In this document: positions 8,131 through 17,066 of the stretch, one piece after another
Layout of the letters: each line of letters opens with the position of its first letter
How positions within the stretch are numbered: the first letter of the stretch is position 1
Source: Thalassospira xianhensis MCCC 1A02616
GTDB taxonomy: Bacteria > Pseudomonadota > Alphaproteobacteria > Rhodospirillales > Thalassospiraceae
Length of the DNA stretch: 64,000 bases
Direction: 5' to 3'
Assembly (NCBI RefSeq): GCF_003326475.1
Contig: NZ_JPWA01000002.1
Coordinates: forward strand, 124,001-188,000
Notes under the pieces: model-generated
Seen by the model: the letters and a program-made list of their open reading frames with translations, nothing else
The model's database searches: none
Told to the model about the DNA's origin: nothing
Program-made: the position numbers and the translations under genes

Positions 8131-8514
8131 ATGAAAAACATTTTGCGCATCGTGATGACCCTGTCGCTGCTGGTATTTGCCAGCAGCGCGGTCTTGCGTG
8201 TGGGCGATATGGTGGGGGAGGGTTCCGGCACCTATCGCAGCGTTTATGTCGTCTTGAACAATAGCGCCCCCCTGCACGATGCCGAGATGCACGATACCCA
8301 GATGCGCGATGCCATTCGCTGCGATGATTGTACGGATATGACGACGGCGGTCGCGTCCTGTCATTTCCTGTGCGCAATCGTTGTCATGCCCGACGTTGCC
8401 GGGTTTGAAAATATGGTGATGCCATCTGGCTCCCGGATGATTTTACCGGCTATTGATCGGGCAACCGGCCTGTCGCATGTGCCCGACCCGTCGCCTCCCA
8501 GATATTTTTCCTGA
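8131..8514 (+). CDS. Small Cys/His-containing membrane or periplasmic protein in a copper cluster
   Basis: 127 residues from the ATG at 8131; a TTG at 8080 overlapping the previous stop would add 17 residues. The N-terminus MKNILRIVMTLSLLVFASSA is a signal peptide or anchor. The mid-region has a metal-ligand-like cluster (CDDCTDM, then SCHFLC) next to methionine/histidine-rich sequence (DAEMHDTQMRD). I do not recognise the family. It directly precedes a multicopper oxidase and a DUF411 protein, so copper binding or sensing in the periplasm is a reasonable inference. The cluster could also bind zinc or be disulfide-bonded. Confidence 0.6.
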   Translation: MKNILRIVMTLSLLVFASSAVLRVGDMVGEGSGTYRSVYVVLNNSAPLHDAEMHDTQMRDAIRCDDCTDMTTAVASCHFLCAIVVMPDVAGFENMVMPSGSRMILPAIDRATGLSHVPDPSPPRYFS

Positions 8515-8621
8515 TTTCCCCTTGGGGTCCTGACGGGCCGCTAGGGATGTTGTGTTGTCGTGCCATGCCCGATATCCGGGCAGGTCGGCAGTCAATAAAC
8601 CAACTCAGGAAAGATTGTCGG

Positions 8622-10139
8622 ATGACTTTCAAATCTTCCTTTTGTTCCGGTCGGCGGGGTTTCCTGCTGGGCGGGGCGACGGTCATCGGGGCCGCCGCAA
8701 CAGGCGGTCTGCCTCTTTGGTCCTCTATTGCCCGTGCGGGCGAAACGCCTGCACCCGATATCGTCGATATGCTTTTGCGTCCCGGTGCGTCGCGCGCTAG
8801 CCTTGTTTCGAACCCGGCCATTCAGACCGATGTCTGGGCCTATAACGGCACGGTTCCCGGCCCGGAAATTCGCATCCGGCAGGGGCAGCGTCTGCGTGCC
8901 CGGCTTGAAAATACCCTGCCACAGGAAACAACCATTCACTGGCACGGGCTTCGCATTCCCAATGCCATGGATGGTGTGCCCGGTGTGACGCAGGATGCGG
9001 TCAAACCGGGGGGCAGTTTTGATTATGTTTTTGATCTGCCCGATGCGGGAACCTACTGGTATCACCCGCACGCAAACACGACCGAACAGCTCGGCCGGGG
9101 CCTTTACGGTCCCCTGATCGTCGAGGAAACCGACCCGTTGCGTGTGGATCGTGAACTGGTCTGGATACTTGATGACTGGCGGCTTGACGATGCTGCCATG
9201 ATCGATAGCGGTTTCAATGCCATGCATGATGTCAGTCATGCCGGGCGGATCGGCAATGTGGTGACGGTCAATGGTCTGCCACCCGGGGAGTTGGTCGTAA
9301 GACCGGGCGAGCGTATCCGTCTACGCCTGTTGAATGCGGCGAATGGGCGTATCTTTGCGCTCGACTTTGATGAACTTGCCCCGACGGTGATTGCCATGGA
9401 CGGACATCCGGTCACGCCGCATCGCGATGACGCGCCGCTGCTTTTGCTGGGACCGGGCATGCGATTTGATCTGGTGATCGATATCCCGGTGAAAGGCAAA
9501 ACGTCGTTTGCCGTGATGGATCGCTTCTATGACGGTATGGAAAACAGGATCGCCAGTCTCGCTGTTTCCGGCGAAGCCGTACGTGACGGGGTGCCTGACT
9601 GGGATATGGCGTTAAAACCCAATCCTGTGCCGGAACCTGATCTGGATCAGTCAACAAGGCATGATCTCGTCTATAGCGGCGGAATGATGGGCGGCATGGT
9701 CCTGCAGCAGATGACGCAATCGGGCCATATCACACCGGAAATGCTGAATCGGATGGGGATAGAGGACATGGCGGGCATGGGCAACATGATGCGTTCGATG
9801 TCTGGTTCCGGCAATGTCTGGGCCGTTAACGGGCGTGATCCCGACCGCGACGGGGACGGGCCGCTTGTCACACTTGAACGCGGGCAAAGCTGCCGTTTGA
9901 CGCTGATGAATGCAACGGCATGGCTTCATCCGATCCATTTGCATGGTCATGCTTTCCGTTTGCTTGCCCGCAACGATGCACCCGTCAATCATCAGCCGTG
10001 GCTTGATACCGTTCTGATCAAGCCGGGCGAACGGGTCGAGATTGCCTTTGTCGCCGATAATCCCGGTGACTGGCTGATCCATTGTCACATTCTCGAACAC
10101 AGGGTCGGCGGCATGTCCGGCATCATCCGTGTTCTTTGA
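8622..10139 (+). CDS. Tat-exported multicopper oxidase (CueO/CopA-like)
   Basis: 505 residues from the ATG at 8622, with AGGAAAG about ten bases upstream. A Tat signal is visible (GRRGFLLGG, then a hydrophobic stretch ending ARAGE). All four copper-ligand segments are present: HWHGLRIP, YWYHPHAN, HPIHLHGHAF and HCHILEHRVGGM. The last provides the type 1 copper Cys, His and Met. A methionine-rich insert near 360-425 (GGMMGGMVLQQM, MAGMGNMMRSM) resembles the Met-rich copper-binding region of CueO. It probably oxidises Cu(I) in the periplasm. The DUF411 gene follows closely. Confidence 0.92.
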   Translation: MTFKSSFCSGRRGFLLGGATVIGAAATGGLPLWSSIARAGETPAPDIVDMLLRPGASRASLVSNPAIQTDVWAYNGTVPGPEIRIRQGQRLRARLENTLPQETTIHWHGLRIPNAMDGVPGVTQDAVKPGGSFDYVFDLPDAGTYWYHPHANTTEQLGRGLYGPLIVEETDPLRVDRELVWILDDWRLDDAAMIDSGFNAMHDVSHAGRIGNVVTVNGLPPGELVVRPGERIRLRLLNAANGRIFALDFDELAPTVIAMDGHPVTPHRDDAPLLLLGPGMRFDLVIDIPVKGKTSFAVMDRFYDGMENRIASLAVSGEAVRDGVPDWDMALKPNPVPEPDLDQSTRHDLVYSGGMMGGMVLQQMTQSGHITPEMLNRMGIEDMAGMGNMMRSMSGSGNVWAVNGRDPDRDGDGPLVTLERGQSCRLTLMNATAWLHPIHLHGHAFRLLARNDAPVNHQPWLDTVLIKPGERVEIAFVADNPGDWLIHCHILEHRVGGMSGIIRVL

Positions 10140-10160
10140 CTCCCTTTGAGGATAATCAGG

Positions 10161-10628
10161 ATGCTTAAAACCATGAAAAGCCAGATCGCCCGTACCCTCC
10201 GTGCGGTTGCCTTTGCCGTCGCGGCGACTGTTATCCTGCCGTCATTTGCGGCCAATGCGGCGGGTATCGAAGCCAGAATCATCAAAAACCCGAATTGCGG
10301 TTGCTGCACAATGCATGGCGATTATCTGCGTCAGCACGGGTTTGACGTTACAATCACCGAAGACGAAAATGTAGCTTCGCTGGCGCTAATGGCTGGCATT
10401 CCCGAAGACCTACAGGGATGTCACCTGACCATGATTGATGGCTATGCCGTCAGCGGTCATGTGCCGGTAGAAACCATTTTAAGGATGCTTGAAGAACGTC
10501 CGGCGATTTCTGCAATCACCTTGCCGGGAATGCCAATGGGCTCGCCTGGTATGGGCGGGATCAAGGAAGCCCCGTTCGAAATTTTCAGTCTCACGGACGG
10601 CAAAGTCGAAATCTATGAGCTGAGATAA
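10161..10628 (+). CDS. DUF411 periplasmic metal-binding protein
   Basis: 155 residues from the ATG at 10161, nine bases after GAGG; a TTG at 10146 is less likely. The signal peptide ends at about SFAANAAG. The mature domain carries the DUF411 hallmark KNPNCGCC followed by CHLTMIDGYAVSGHVP. It ends with a Met/Gly-rich loop (LPGMPMGSPGMGG) and the family-typical sequence PFEIFSLTDGK. DUF411 proteins commonly sit beside copper resistance genes and are thought to bind copper. It is probably co-transcribed with the multicopper oxidase 21 bases upstream. A terminator follows. Confidence 0.88.
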   Translation: MLKTMKSQIARTLRAVAFAVAATVILPSFAANAAGIEARIIKNPNCGCCTMHGDYLRQHGFDVTITEDENVASLALMAGIPEDLQGCHLTMIDGYAVSGHVPVETILRMLEERPAISAITLPGMPMGSPGMGGIKEAPFEIFSLTDGKVEIYELR

Positions 10629-10645
10629 CAGGCTAGTCGATACAG

Positions 10646-10677
10646 GGCCGGGGCGTTATGGCGTGCCCGGCCTTTTC
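10646..10677 (+). terminator. Terminator of the copper gene set
   Basis: Seven-base-pair GC stem GGCCGGG / CCCGGCC with a 13-base loop, then TTTT. It lies 18 bases after the DUF411 stop. Confidence 0.7.
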
Positions 10678-10937
10678 AAATTATCACAATTACTGCCATG
10701 CCCTTGCGAACTTGCGGCAATAAGCACACACTCTTACACAAAGGATAAGCAACAGCATCGAATATACCCGCATTTGATCATGGTCGGAATAGCTGATGGT
10801 GACTGTCCGAAAGTGGTGTGTATCAATGCTTGGCTTTTTGTTGCGTCGCGATAAGATCGTAGTCGGATTGCAGGTCCGATCAGCAGGATCGTCAGGGTCC
10901 GGGGAAAAACGTATTCAAGATATAATCGGAGGGTTTC
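10678..10937. other. Non-coding region before phaA
   Basis: Together with the terminator just upstream this is a gene-free gap of about 300 bases. A short open frame at 10663-10854 has no ribosome binding site or recognisable content. A small TTGC-G-GCAA palindrome at 10712-10720 resembles the TGC/GCA elements near phaR and phasin, but is too short to rely on. A clear GGAGGG lies just before the phaA start. Promoter boxes were not identified with confidence. Confidence 0.4.
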
Positions 10938-12110
10938 ATGACAGACGTCGTAATTGTGGGTGCAGCACGCACACCGATCGGCGCTTTTAGCGGTTCGCTG
11001 GCCAATACCCCAGCACACGAGCTTGGCGCTGTTGCCATCAAGGCGGCTCTGGAACGTTCCGGTGTCGAGGCGGATGCCGTAAACGAGGTTATTTTCGGTC
11101 AGGTCCTGACCGGCGGGGCCGGGCAGAACCCGGCACGTCAGGCGGCCATCGCCGCCGGCATCCCCGATAGCGCAACTGCCTTTGTGATCAACCAGGTTTG
11201 TGGTTCTGGCCTTCGCACCGTTGCCCTTGCCGCCCAGCAGATCATGGCTGGTGATGCCAAAATCGTGGTTGCCGGTGGTCAGGAAAACATGTCCATGTCG
11301 CCGCATGTTGCCAATCTGCGTGCCGGTCACAAGATGGGCGATGTCAAATTCATCGACAGCATGATCAAGGATGGCCTGTGGTGTGCCTTCAACGGCTATC
11401 ACATGGGCAATACCGCGGAAAACATCGCCAATAAATGGCAGATCACCCGCGAAGATCAGGATGCCTTCGCGACCGCATCGCAGAACAAGGCAGAAGCTGC
11501 CCAGAAATCCGGTCGCTTCAATGATGAAATCGCCCCTGTCACCCTTTCCTCGCGCAAGGGCGATGTAATCTTCGACGCCGATGAATATCCGCGCCACGGT
11601 GCATCCATCGAAGGTATGGCAAAACTCCGCCCGGCGTTCGATAAGGAAGGCACGGTAACCGCCGGGAACGCATCGGGCATCAATGACGGTGCTGCCGCCC
11701 TGATCGTCATGTCGGCCGATGAAGCCGCCAAACGCGGCCTGACCCCGCTTGCGACGATCAAAAGCTGGGCGACTGCCGGTGTTGATCCGGCTGTAATGGG
11801 TTCCGGCCCGATCCCGGCATCGCGCAAGGCTCTTGAAAAGGCTGGCTGGTCGGTCGGTGATCTTGATCTGATCGAAGCCAACGAGGCCTTTGCCGCACAG
11901 GCGATTGCGGTTAACCGCGACATGGGCTGGGATACCGACAAGGTCAACGTCAATGGCGGGGCGATTGCCCTTGGCCATCCGATTGGCGCATCGGGCGCAC
12001 GCGTCTTTACCACGCTGCTTTACGAAATGCAGAAACGCGATGCCAAAAAGGGCCTTGCGACATTGTGCATTGGTGGCGGCATGGGGGTCGCGCTGTGCGT
12101 CGAACGCTGA
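10938..12110 (+). CDS. phaA: Acetyl-CoA acetyltransferase (beta-ketothiolase PhaA)
   Basis: Condenses two acetyl-CoA to acetoacetyl-CoA, the first step of PHB synthesis. 390 residues, the usual length. Catalytic residues are visible: Cys88 in [10 protein letters not shown], His347 in [12 protein letters not shown] and Cys377 in TLCIGGGMG. It starts after a strong GGAGGG. phaB follows 249 bases downstream behind a terminator, so phaB may also have its own promoter. The same family includes degradative thiolases, but the phaB neighbour favours the biosynthetic role. Confidence 0.95.
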   Translation: MTDVVIVGAARTPIGAFSGSLANTPAHELGAVAIKAALERSGVEADAVNEVIFGQVLTGGAGQNPARQAAIAAGIPDSATAFVINQVCGSGLRTVALAAQQIMAGDAKIVVAGGQENMSMSPHVANLRAGHKMGDVKFIDSMIKDGLWCAFNGYHMGNTAENIANKWQITREDQDAFATASQNKAEAAQKSGRFNDEIAPVTLSSRKGDVIFDADEYPRHGASIEGMAKLRPAFDKEGTVTAGNASGINDGAAALIVMSADEAAKRGLTPLATIKSWATAGVDPAVMGSGPIPASRKALEKAGWSVGDLDLIEANEAFAAQAIAVNRDMGWDTDKVNVNGGAIALGHPIGASGARVFTTLLYEMQKRDAKKGLATLCIGGGMGVALCVER

Positions 12111-12142
12111 TTGCTTCGAACCATCTGAATTGATGAAATGTG

Positions 12143-12178
12143 CAGGGCGGCCTCCTTTGGGGGCTGCCCTGTTTGTTT
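12143..12178 (+). terminator. Terminator between phaA and phaB
   Basis: Ten-base-pair stem CAGGGCGGCC / GGCTGCCCTG with one wobble, followed by TTTGTTT. It lies about 30 bases after phaA and may reduce read-through into phaB. Confidence 0.8.
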
Positions 12179-12359
12179 ATCCGTTGGGCGAAGATGAAAT
12201 TCGACCAAAGTTCACGCATTTCACGTGACATGGATGATGGAGAGGAAATAAAGTTACGTTTATAGTTCGTTTTGTGGACTAAAATTTCGCATGTCGTAGA
12301 AGGGCAAACTACGGGATACCGATACATGAATTCGATGACTGAAGTTTAGGGAGGCGACC

Positions 12360-13082
12360 ATGACAAAAACTGCACTGGTAACCGGTGGCACACGCGGAAT
12401 TGGCAAGGCAATCAGCCTGGCGCTTAAGGAAGCGGGCTATACTGTTGCGGCAAACTATGCGGGTAATGACGACGCCGCGCGCGCCTTCACCGACGAAACC
12501 GGCATTGCGACCTTTAAATGGAGCGTCGCGGATGCCGATGCCTGTGCCGATGGCATCCGGCAAGTCGAATCCGAAGTCGGCCCTGTCGATTTCCTGATCA
12601 ATAATGCCGGTATCACGCGCGATGGTTTCATGCACAAGATGTCCGTCGATCATTGGCAGTCGGTGATCGAAACGAACCTGAGCTCGCTGTTCTATATGAC
12701 CAAGCCGGTGCTTGAGGGCATGCGCGAACGCGGTTTTGGCCGGGTGGTGAATATCTCGTCGATCAACGGTCAGGCCGGCCAGCTTGGTCAGACCAACTAT
12801 TCCGCGGCCAAGGCCGGGGTGCATGGTTTTACCAAGGCACTGGCACAGGAAGTCGCGCGCAAGGGGGTGACGGTCAATACCATCGCGCCGGGTTACATCA
12901 ACACCGACATGGTTGCTGCGGTTCCCGAAAAGGTTCTTGAAGGCATCATCGCCAAAATCCCGGTCGGCCGTCTGGGCGAGGCCGAGGAAATCGCACAGGC
13001 CGTCCTGTTCCTGTGTGGCCCGAATTCCGGCTTCATCACCGGTTCCTGCCTGTCGCTCAATGGCGGGCAGCATATGTTCTGA
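12360..13082 (+). CDS. phaB: Acetoacetyl-CoA reductase PhaB
   Basis: Short-chain dehydrogenase reducing acetoacetyl-CoA to (R)-3-hydroxybutyryl-CoA, normally with NADPH. 240 residues. The Rossmann glycine motif TGGTRGIG is at 8-15 and NNAG at 81-84. The catalytic Ser134, Tyr147 and Lys151 are in NISSINGQ and NYSAAKAG. PhaB-typical sequences ITRDGFMHKM and PVGRLGEAEEIA are present. A strong GGGAGG lies just before the ATG. It supplies the substrate of the PhaC encoded at 5207-6484. It ends at a bidirectional terminator. Confidence 0.95.
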   Translation: MTKTALVTGGTRGIGKAISLALKEAGYTVAANYAGNDDAARAFTDETGIATFKWSVADADACADGIRQVESEVGPVDFLINNAGITRDGFMHKMSVDHWQSVIETNLSSLFYMTKPVLEGMRERGFGRVVNISSINGQAGQLGQTNYSAAKAGVHGFTKALAQEVARKGVTVNTIAPGYINTDMVAAVPEKVLEGIIAKIPVGRLGEAEEIAQAVLFLCGPNSGFITGSCLSLNGGQHMF

Positions 13083-13109
13083 CCGCATCTGCTTGCGTTC
13101 AATTTAACC

Positions 13110-13142
13110 AAAACACCCCGCAACAAATCTGCGGGGTGTTTT
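13110..13142. terminator. Bidirectional terminator, phaB and isochorismatase gene
   Basis: Perfect 13-base-pair stem AAAACACCCCGCA / TGCGGGGTGTTTT with a seven-base loop, in the convergent intergenic space. It has T-runs in both directions. Confidence 0.93.
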
Positions 13143-13152
13143 GCATTCGTGA

Positions 13153-13746
13153 TCATGCCCGAATAATGTCCTCGGTCGTCACAACCTTGGCAAACGCATC
13201 GGCCAGAATGGCCAGTTCGGCGCGGTTCAATTCCGCAGCCGGGATGGCGGCTTGATCGGTTGTCGAGGGTAGGTCGCGTGTGGTGACCGCATCCCCGGCA
13301 ATGGTGACTTGCAATCCCTGTTCGTTGGCGGAACGCGCGGTGGTCGAAACGCAGACATGGGTCATGAAACCGCTCAGCACCACATGTTTCAAACCGGCCT
13401 GCTCAATCAGGTCGCGCAAGTTGGTGCCGCCAAAGGCATTGGGTACATTCTTTGTCAGAATCGGCTCGCCGTCGCGCGGGGCGACTTCGCCCATGATCTT
13501 GGCATACGGACCTTCGGGATCAAACAGACCCTGTCCGTGATGCTGGATATGGATCAAGGTGCCGTTCTGCACGCGCCAATGGGCGATCAGCCGGGCCACA
13601 TTGTCCAATGCAGGTTCAAGCCCTGATAGCTTCAACCTGCCACTGCGATATTCTTCCTGGGCATCGATCACGATCAGTGCCGCGTCGCGGACCGATCCGG
13701 TCGGAAGTTCAACGCCAAGAATTTCAAAAATGGATTGAGCACTCAT
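13153..13746 (-). CDS. Isochorismatase-family cysteine hydrolase
   Basis: 197 residues. The catalytic triad of the family is visible: Asp in LIVIDAQEEY, Lys in LTKNVPNAFGGT and Cys in MTHVCVSTTARSA. The GTNLRDLI and VLSGFMTHVCV blocks fit nicotinamidase/ureidoacrylate-amidohydrolase-like members rather than true isochorismatases. The substrate is unknown, probably an amide. It is divergent from a LysR-type regulator with repeated TCTGC/GCAGA elements in between, so it is very likely that regulator's target. There is no signal peptide, so it is cytoplasmic. Confidence 0.88.
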   Translation of the reverse strand: MSAQSIFEILGVELPTGSVRDAALIVIDAQEEYRSGRLKLSGLEPALDNVARLIAHWRVQNGTLIHIQHHGQGLFDPEGPYAKIMGEVAPRDGEPILTKNVPNAFGGTNLRDLIEQAGLKHVVLSGFMTHVCVSTTARSANEQGLQVTIAGDAVTTRDLPSTTDQAAIPAAELNRAELAILADAFAKVVTTEDIIRA

Positions 13747-13821
13747 GGTGGCTGTCCTTTCAAAGTCATTTGAATGGCCTGATCATGCATCTGCATGTTT
13801 GCAGTTTAAATCCGTCAATTT

Positions 13822-13847
13822 GCAGATATGATCTGCGTATATGCAGA
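13822..13847. promoter_or_regulatory. Repeated GCAGA/TCTGC half-sites, likely LysR operator
   Basis: GCAGA at 13822-13826, TCTGC at 13832-13836 and GCAGA at 13843-13847 form two overlapping inverted repeats with 5- and 6-base spacers. A further TCTGC/GCAG pair lies near 13789-13804. All are in the divergent promoter region between the hydrolase and the LysR gene. LysR proteins typically bind such dyads. Confidence 0.55.
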
Positions 13848-13869
13848 AATTATAACTGGGTGATGATTC

Positions 13870-14739
13870 ATGGATTGGGAAGCCTTGAGGACATTCGCCG
13901 TCGTTTGCCGCGCAAATACCATGAGTGCCGCCGCGCGTGAGCTTGGCGTAAATCAGACGACGATTGCGCGCCGTATTGCTCGCCTTGAAGAAGCGACCGG
14001 TTTTCCTGTCCTGCTGCGTCGGGACGGGCAGATGAGCCCGACACTGCGTGCGCAAAGCCTTCTGAAAACCGCAAGGGCGATGGAGGCCGAAGTCAGTACC
14101 TTGCTCGAAGCAAATGGCGGTTTCTCCGAAAAGATCGCCCGTCCGGAAATATCGGGTGTTGTTCGCGTTGCCGGGGTGGATGTGATTTTTGAAAACTGCA
14201 TTGCTCCGCGCTTGGGCGAACTGATATCAAACCATCCGTCCCTTTGCGTCGAACTGATTGGCGGCAACCGCAATCTAAGCCTGCCGCAACGTGAAACCGA
14301 TATCGCGCTGCGTCTTGCCCGGCCGCAAACCGGGGCATTCCACATCCGGAAAATCGGGGTGATGGAATATGGTATTTACGGTCCGGCCGGGATGGACGAC
14401 CCGACCACTGAACCATGGGTCGATCTTGACGATGCGTTTGCCGACAAACCCGAACAGATATGGCTCAATCGCCATTTCCCCAATCGCCACACCATCAGTC
14501 GATCCAATCGCGGATCCATCATGGCGACGATGGCGTGTGCTGCCAATGCCTTTGCCCTGCTGCCACGATGCCTGGGGGATCGTATCTCGGGCCTCACTCG
14601 CAAACCCGATATCGATCCGGAGGGACGCGAAATCTGGCTCCTGATCCATCAGGACATGCGCCACGTGCCGCGTGTGCGGGTTGTCGCCGAATGGGTGTCT
14701 GATGTGCTGATTGGCAGTGCGGCAATTAAATCCGTGTGA
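13870..14739 (+). CDS. LysR-family transcriptional regulator
   Basis: 289 residues. The N-terminal winged HTH (about 1-60) contains MDWEALRTFAVVCRANTMSA, then ARELGVNQTTIARRIARLEE, the typical LysR recognition helix. The C-terminal effector-binding domain (about 90-280) is of the periplasmic-binding-protein type, with the IALRLARPQ signature around position 140. It is divergent from the isochorismatase-family gene and probably controls it and itself through the dyads in between. The effector is not inferable. Confidence 0.92.
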   Translation: MDWEALRTFAVVCRANTMSAAARELGVNQTTIARRIARLEEATGFPVLLRRDGQMSPTLRAQSLLKTARAMEAEVSTLLEANGGFSEKIARPEISGVVRVAGVDVIFENCIAPRLGELISNHPSLCVELIGGNRNLSLPQRETDIALRLARPQTGAFHIRKIGVMEYGIYGPAGMDDPTTEPWVDLDDAFADKPEQIWLNRHFPNRHTISRSNRGSIMATMACAANAFALLPRCLGDRISGLTRKPDIDPEGREIWLLIHQDMRHVPRVRVVAEWVSDVLIGSAAIKSV

Positions 14740-14821
14740 TCCTGCATTGTTCGTTTGACAGTGCGCTGCCTTGGTTGTGATTATTCAAGTATTGCAACTT
14801 ATGATATGAGCAGGGCAGGCC

Positions 14822-15625
14822 ATGGACGAGCACAAAAAATACACATCGGCCAACCGTGCTGCATGGGATGCCTCCGCACCATTGCATGAAGCTGGTGAAA
14901 CCTGGCAAAGACTTTTGGCCGAGGTTGCAAAGGCCGATTTCTCGACATTCGACGAAGCTTTGCGTGAGACGCTGGAAGGTGTCGGGGTCGCAGGAAAACG
15001 CGTCGTACAGGTTTGCTGCAATAACGGTCGCGAAGTATTGTCTTTGTCGGCCATGGGCGCAAAAACTGTACTTGGGATTGATCAATCCGATGCATTTCTC
15101 GCGCAAGCCCGGAAGCTGGCGCATCTATCGGGACGGAAATGTGATTTCCTCTGTGCGGTCATCTACGAATTGCCGGAAGACACACCGGGCGATTTTGACC
15201 TTGGTTTGATTACCATCGGCGTTCTGAACTGGATGCCGGACCTGAAATGTTTCTTCGATGCCGTATCAGCACTGCTGGCTCGGGATGGGATGCTCGTTAT
15301 CTATGAAACCCACCCGTTTCTTGAAATGTTTGACCCGTCTGCTGCCGATCCGTTTTCACCGTCGCAATCATATTTTGACCGTGGACCACACGCAAACGAA
15401 GATACCATAACCTATGACGGATCTGACGGCGGGCAGGGACCTGTTTCATGGTGGTTTTCCTACACGATGGGCGAAATCGTGTCTGCGGCTGTTGCAGCCG
15501 GATTAAAGCTGGAATGTCTTAAAGAGCATCCGCATTCAAATCGGGAAACTGAATTTGATATCTATGAAGACAGGAAAGCCCAAATCCCGATGTGCTACAC
15601 GCTGGTGTTACGAAAAGAACGGTAA
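14822..15625 (+). CDS. Class I SAM-dependent methyltransferase
   Basis: 267 residues. The SAM-binding motif I is atypical but placed correctly: RVVQVCCNNGREVLSLSAMG (about 60-79), followed by VLGIDQSDAFLAQA (motif II) and DLGLITIGVLNWM (motif III-like). The glycine-rich loop reads CNNG rather than the usual GxGxG, a variant found in related Methyltransf_25 proteins. It ends 21 bases from the convergent frcK stop. The substrate is unknown. It may form a loose unit with the LysR gene 82 bases upstream. Confidence 0.85.
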   Translation: MDEHKKYTSANRAAWDASAPLHEAGETWQRLLAEVAKADFSTFDEALRETLEGVGVAGKRVVQVCCNNGREVLSLSAMGAKTVLGIDQSDAFLAQARKLAHLSGRKCDFLCAVIYELPEDTPGDFDLGLITIGVLNWMPDLKCFFDAVSALLARDGMLVIYETHPFLEMFDPSAADPFSPSQSYFDRGPHANEDTITYDGSDGGQGPVSWWFSYTMGEIVSAAVAAGLKLECLKEHPHSNRETEFDIYEDRKAQIPMCYTLVLRKER

Positions 15626-15646
15626 TTCTTGTTGATGGAGCGATGA

Positions 15647-16273
15647 TCACGCCGCGGTAATCGTGACATCGGCCAGGATGCTGCTTTTTTGAACGGTATG
15701 GGCGTTGGGAATGTCATTATCCGATGCTTTTCGCCGTGCCGATGGCTCGTCATGTCCGTGATCAAGCCAGCGTTGCACAAGGCGCCTTTCCAGAACCGGA
15801 AGCGGAATGTCGATGAACAGGGTCAGGTCGAAAAGGCTTGCCAACTGGTTCCATGGCGATCGGCTAAGTAACAGATAATTGCCTTCGACAAGCACGATCC
15901 GATGGCTTTGTGAAACGCATCGTGCCGATCCGCGTGACAGTTCCAGATGGCGGTCAAACACCGGCACATAAACATCGTCATCATCGGCACGAATGGCATC
16001 AAGGGTGCGTTTGAACCCGCCGGTATCGAAGGTTTCCGGTGCTCCTTTGCGCGGGAGGAGGCCGCGTGCGGAAAGGATGGCATCATCGAAATGATACCCA
16101 TCCATCGGCACGACAACAGCCCCGACCTCATCACCCCCCAGATGGTGATGAAGCCGTTCGGACAAGGTTGACTTGCCCGAGGCTGGTGCCCCGGCGATCG
16201 CGACAAGGAGGCGTCGATCGCCAATCTGTTTGTCCCTGATCAGCGCGATCAGGGTATCGATATCCGGTGTCAT
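15647..16273 (-). CDS. frcK: Nucleoside/pantothenate-kinase-like sugar kinase (FrcK-like)
   Basis: 208 residues. P-loop kinase with Walker A GAPASGKST near residues 27-35, then MDGYHFDD and a RKGAPETFD segment shared by pantothenate/uridine kinase-like proteins. VLVEGNYLLL is the strand carrying the second conserved acidic position. It is the last gene of frcB-C-A-K, four bases after frcA. In Sinorhizobium meliloti the frcBCAK operon takes up fructose, ribose and mannose, and FrcK is the kinase-like product required for uptake. The name rests on operon order as much as on sequence. Confidence 0.8.
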   Translation of the reverse strand: MTPDIDTLIALIRDKQIGDRRLLVAIAGAPASGKSTLSERLHHHLGGDEVGAVVVPMDGYHFDDAILSARGLLPRKGAPETFDTGGFKRTLDAIRADDDDVYVPVFDRHLELSRGSARCVSQSHRIVLVEGNYLLLSRSPWNQLASLFDLTLFIDIPLPVLERRLVQRWLDHGHDEPSARRKASDNDIPNAHTVQKSSILADVTITAA

Positions 16274-16277
16274 TCAA

Positions 16278-17066
16278 TCATGCCGCCGCCGATATTTCTG
16301 GTGGCTCCTTCGCACCGGTCATGAAAGCGACCGCGTCCGACATGCTGTAATCATCGGGATTGATTGTACACAGGCGTTTACCCAAACGATGAACATGGAT
16401 GCGATCCGCCACCTCGAACACATGCGGCATATTGTGCGAAATCAGCACAATCGGCATGCCGCGCGATTTGACATCGGCAATCAGTTCCAGCACCCGGCGG
16501 CTTTCCTTGACGCCAAGGGCCGCGGTCGGTTCATCCATGATCACGACGCGCGATCCAAAGGCTGCCGCACGGGCAACCGCAACCCCCTGGCGCTGCCCGC
16601 CCGAAAGCGTTTCCACCGCCTGATTGATGTTCTGGATCGTCATCAGGCCAAGCTCGGAGAGCTTTTCGCGTGCGATGCGTTGCATGCCCTTGTGGTCCAG
16701 TGCGCCGAAATACTTGCCCATAAAGCCCGGTTTGCGAAGCTCGCGCCCCATGAACATATTGTCTGCAATCGAAAGGGCGGGCGAAAGCGCAAGGTTCTGA
16801 TAAACCGTTTCGATCCCCGCTTCGCGGGCTTCCATCGGCGATGAAAAATGCACCGGTTTGCCATCAAGCTCGATCACGCCTTCATCAACCGTGATCGCCC
16901 CCGAAAGCGCCTTGATCAGGGATGATTTTCCTGCACCGTTATCGCCGATCACCGCAAGGACTTCACCGGGATAAAGATCGAAATCCGCCTGATCCAGTGC
17001 GGTGACACGGCCATAGCGTTTAACGATACCGCGTGCGCTTAAGACCGGTTTTTTATCCGTGCTCAT
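16278..17066 (-). CDS. frcA: Sugar ABC transporter ATP-binding protein (FrcA-like)
   Basis: 262 residues from the ATG at 17066. It has a single ATPase domain: Walker A GDNGAGKSS, Q-loop VYQNLAL, signature LSGGQRQGVAV, Walker B VVIMDEPTAALG and switch His in LISHNMPH. Most sugar importers of this class (RbsA, XylG) have two fused ATPase domains. The single domain is the form found in FrcA. It energises import through FrcC with FrcB as binding protein. Its ATG overlaps the frcC stop as ATGA, indicating coupled translation. Confidence 0.92.
   Translation of the reverse strand: MSTDKKPVLSARGIVKRYGRVTALDQADFDLYPGEVLAVIGDNGAGKSSLIKALSGAITVDEGVIELDGKPVHFSSPMEAREAGIETVYQNLALSPALSIADNMFMGRELRKPGFMGKYFGALDHKGMQRIAREKLSELGLMTIQNINQAVETLSGGQRQGVAVARAAAFGSRVVIMDEPTAALGVKESRRVLELIADVKSRGMPIVLISHNMPHVFEVADRIHVHRLGKRLCTINPDDYSMSDAVAFMTGAKEPPEISAAA

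Noticed and set aside
10663-10854. 63-codon plus-strand frame before phaA
   Set aside because: It begins inside the terminator stem of the copper genes, lacks a ribosome binding site and shows no conserved features.
10734-11978. 414-codon minus-strand open frame opposite phaA
   Set aside because: Antisense shadow; phaA has all catalytic residues and a strong ribosome binding site.
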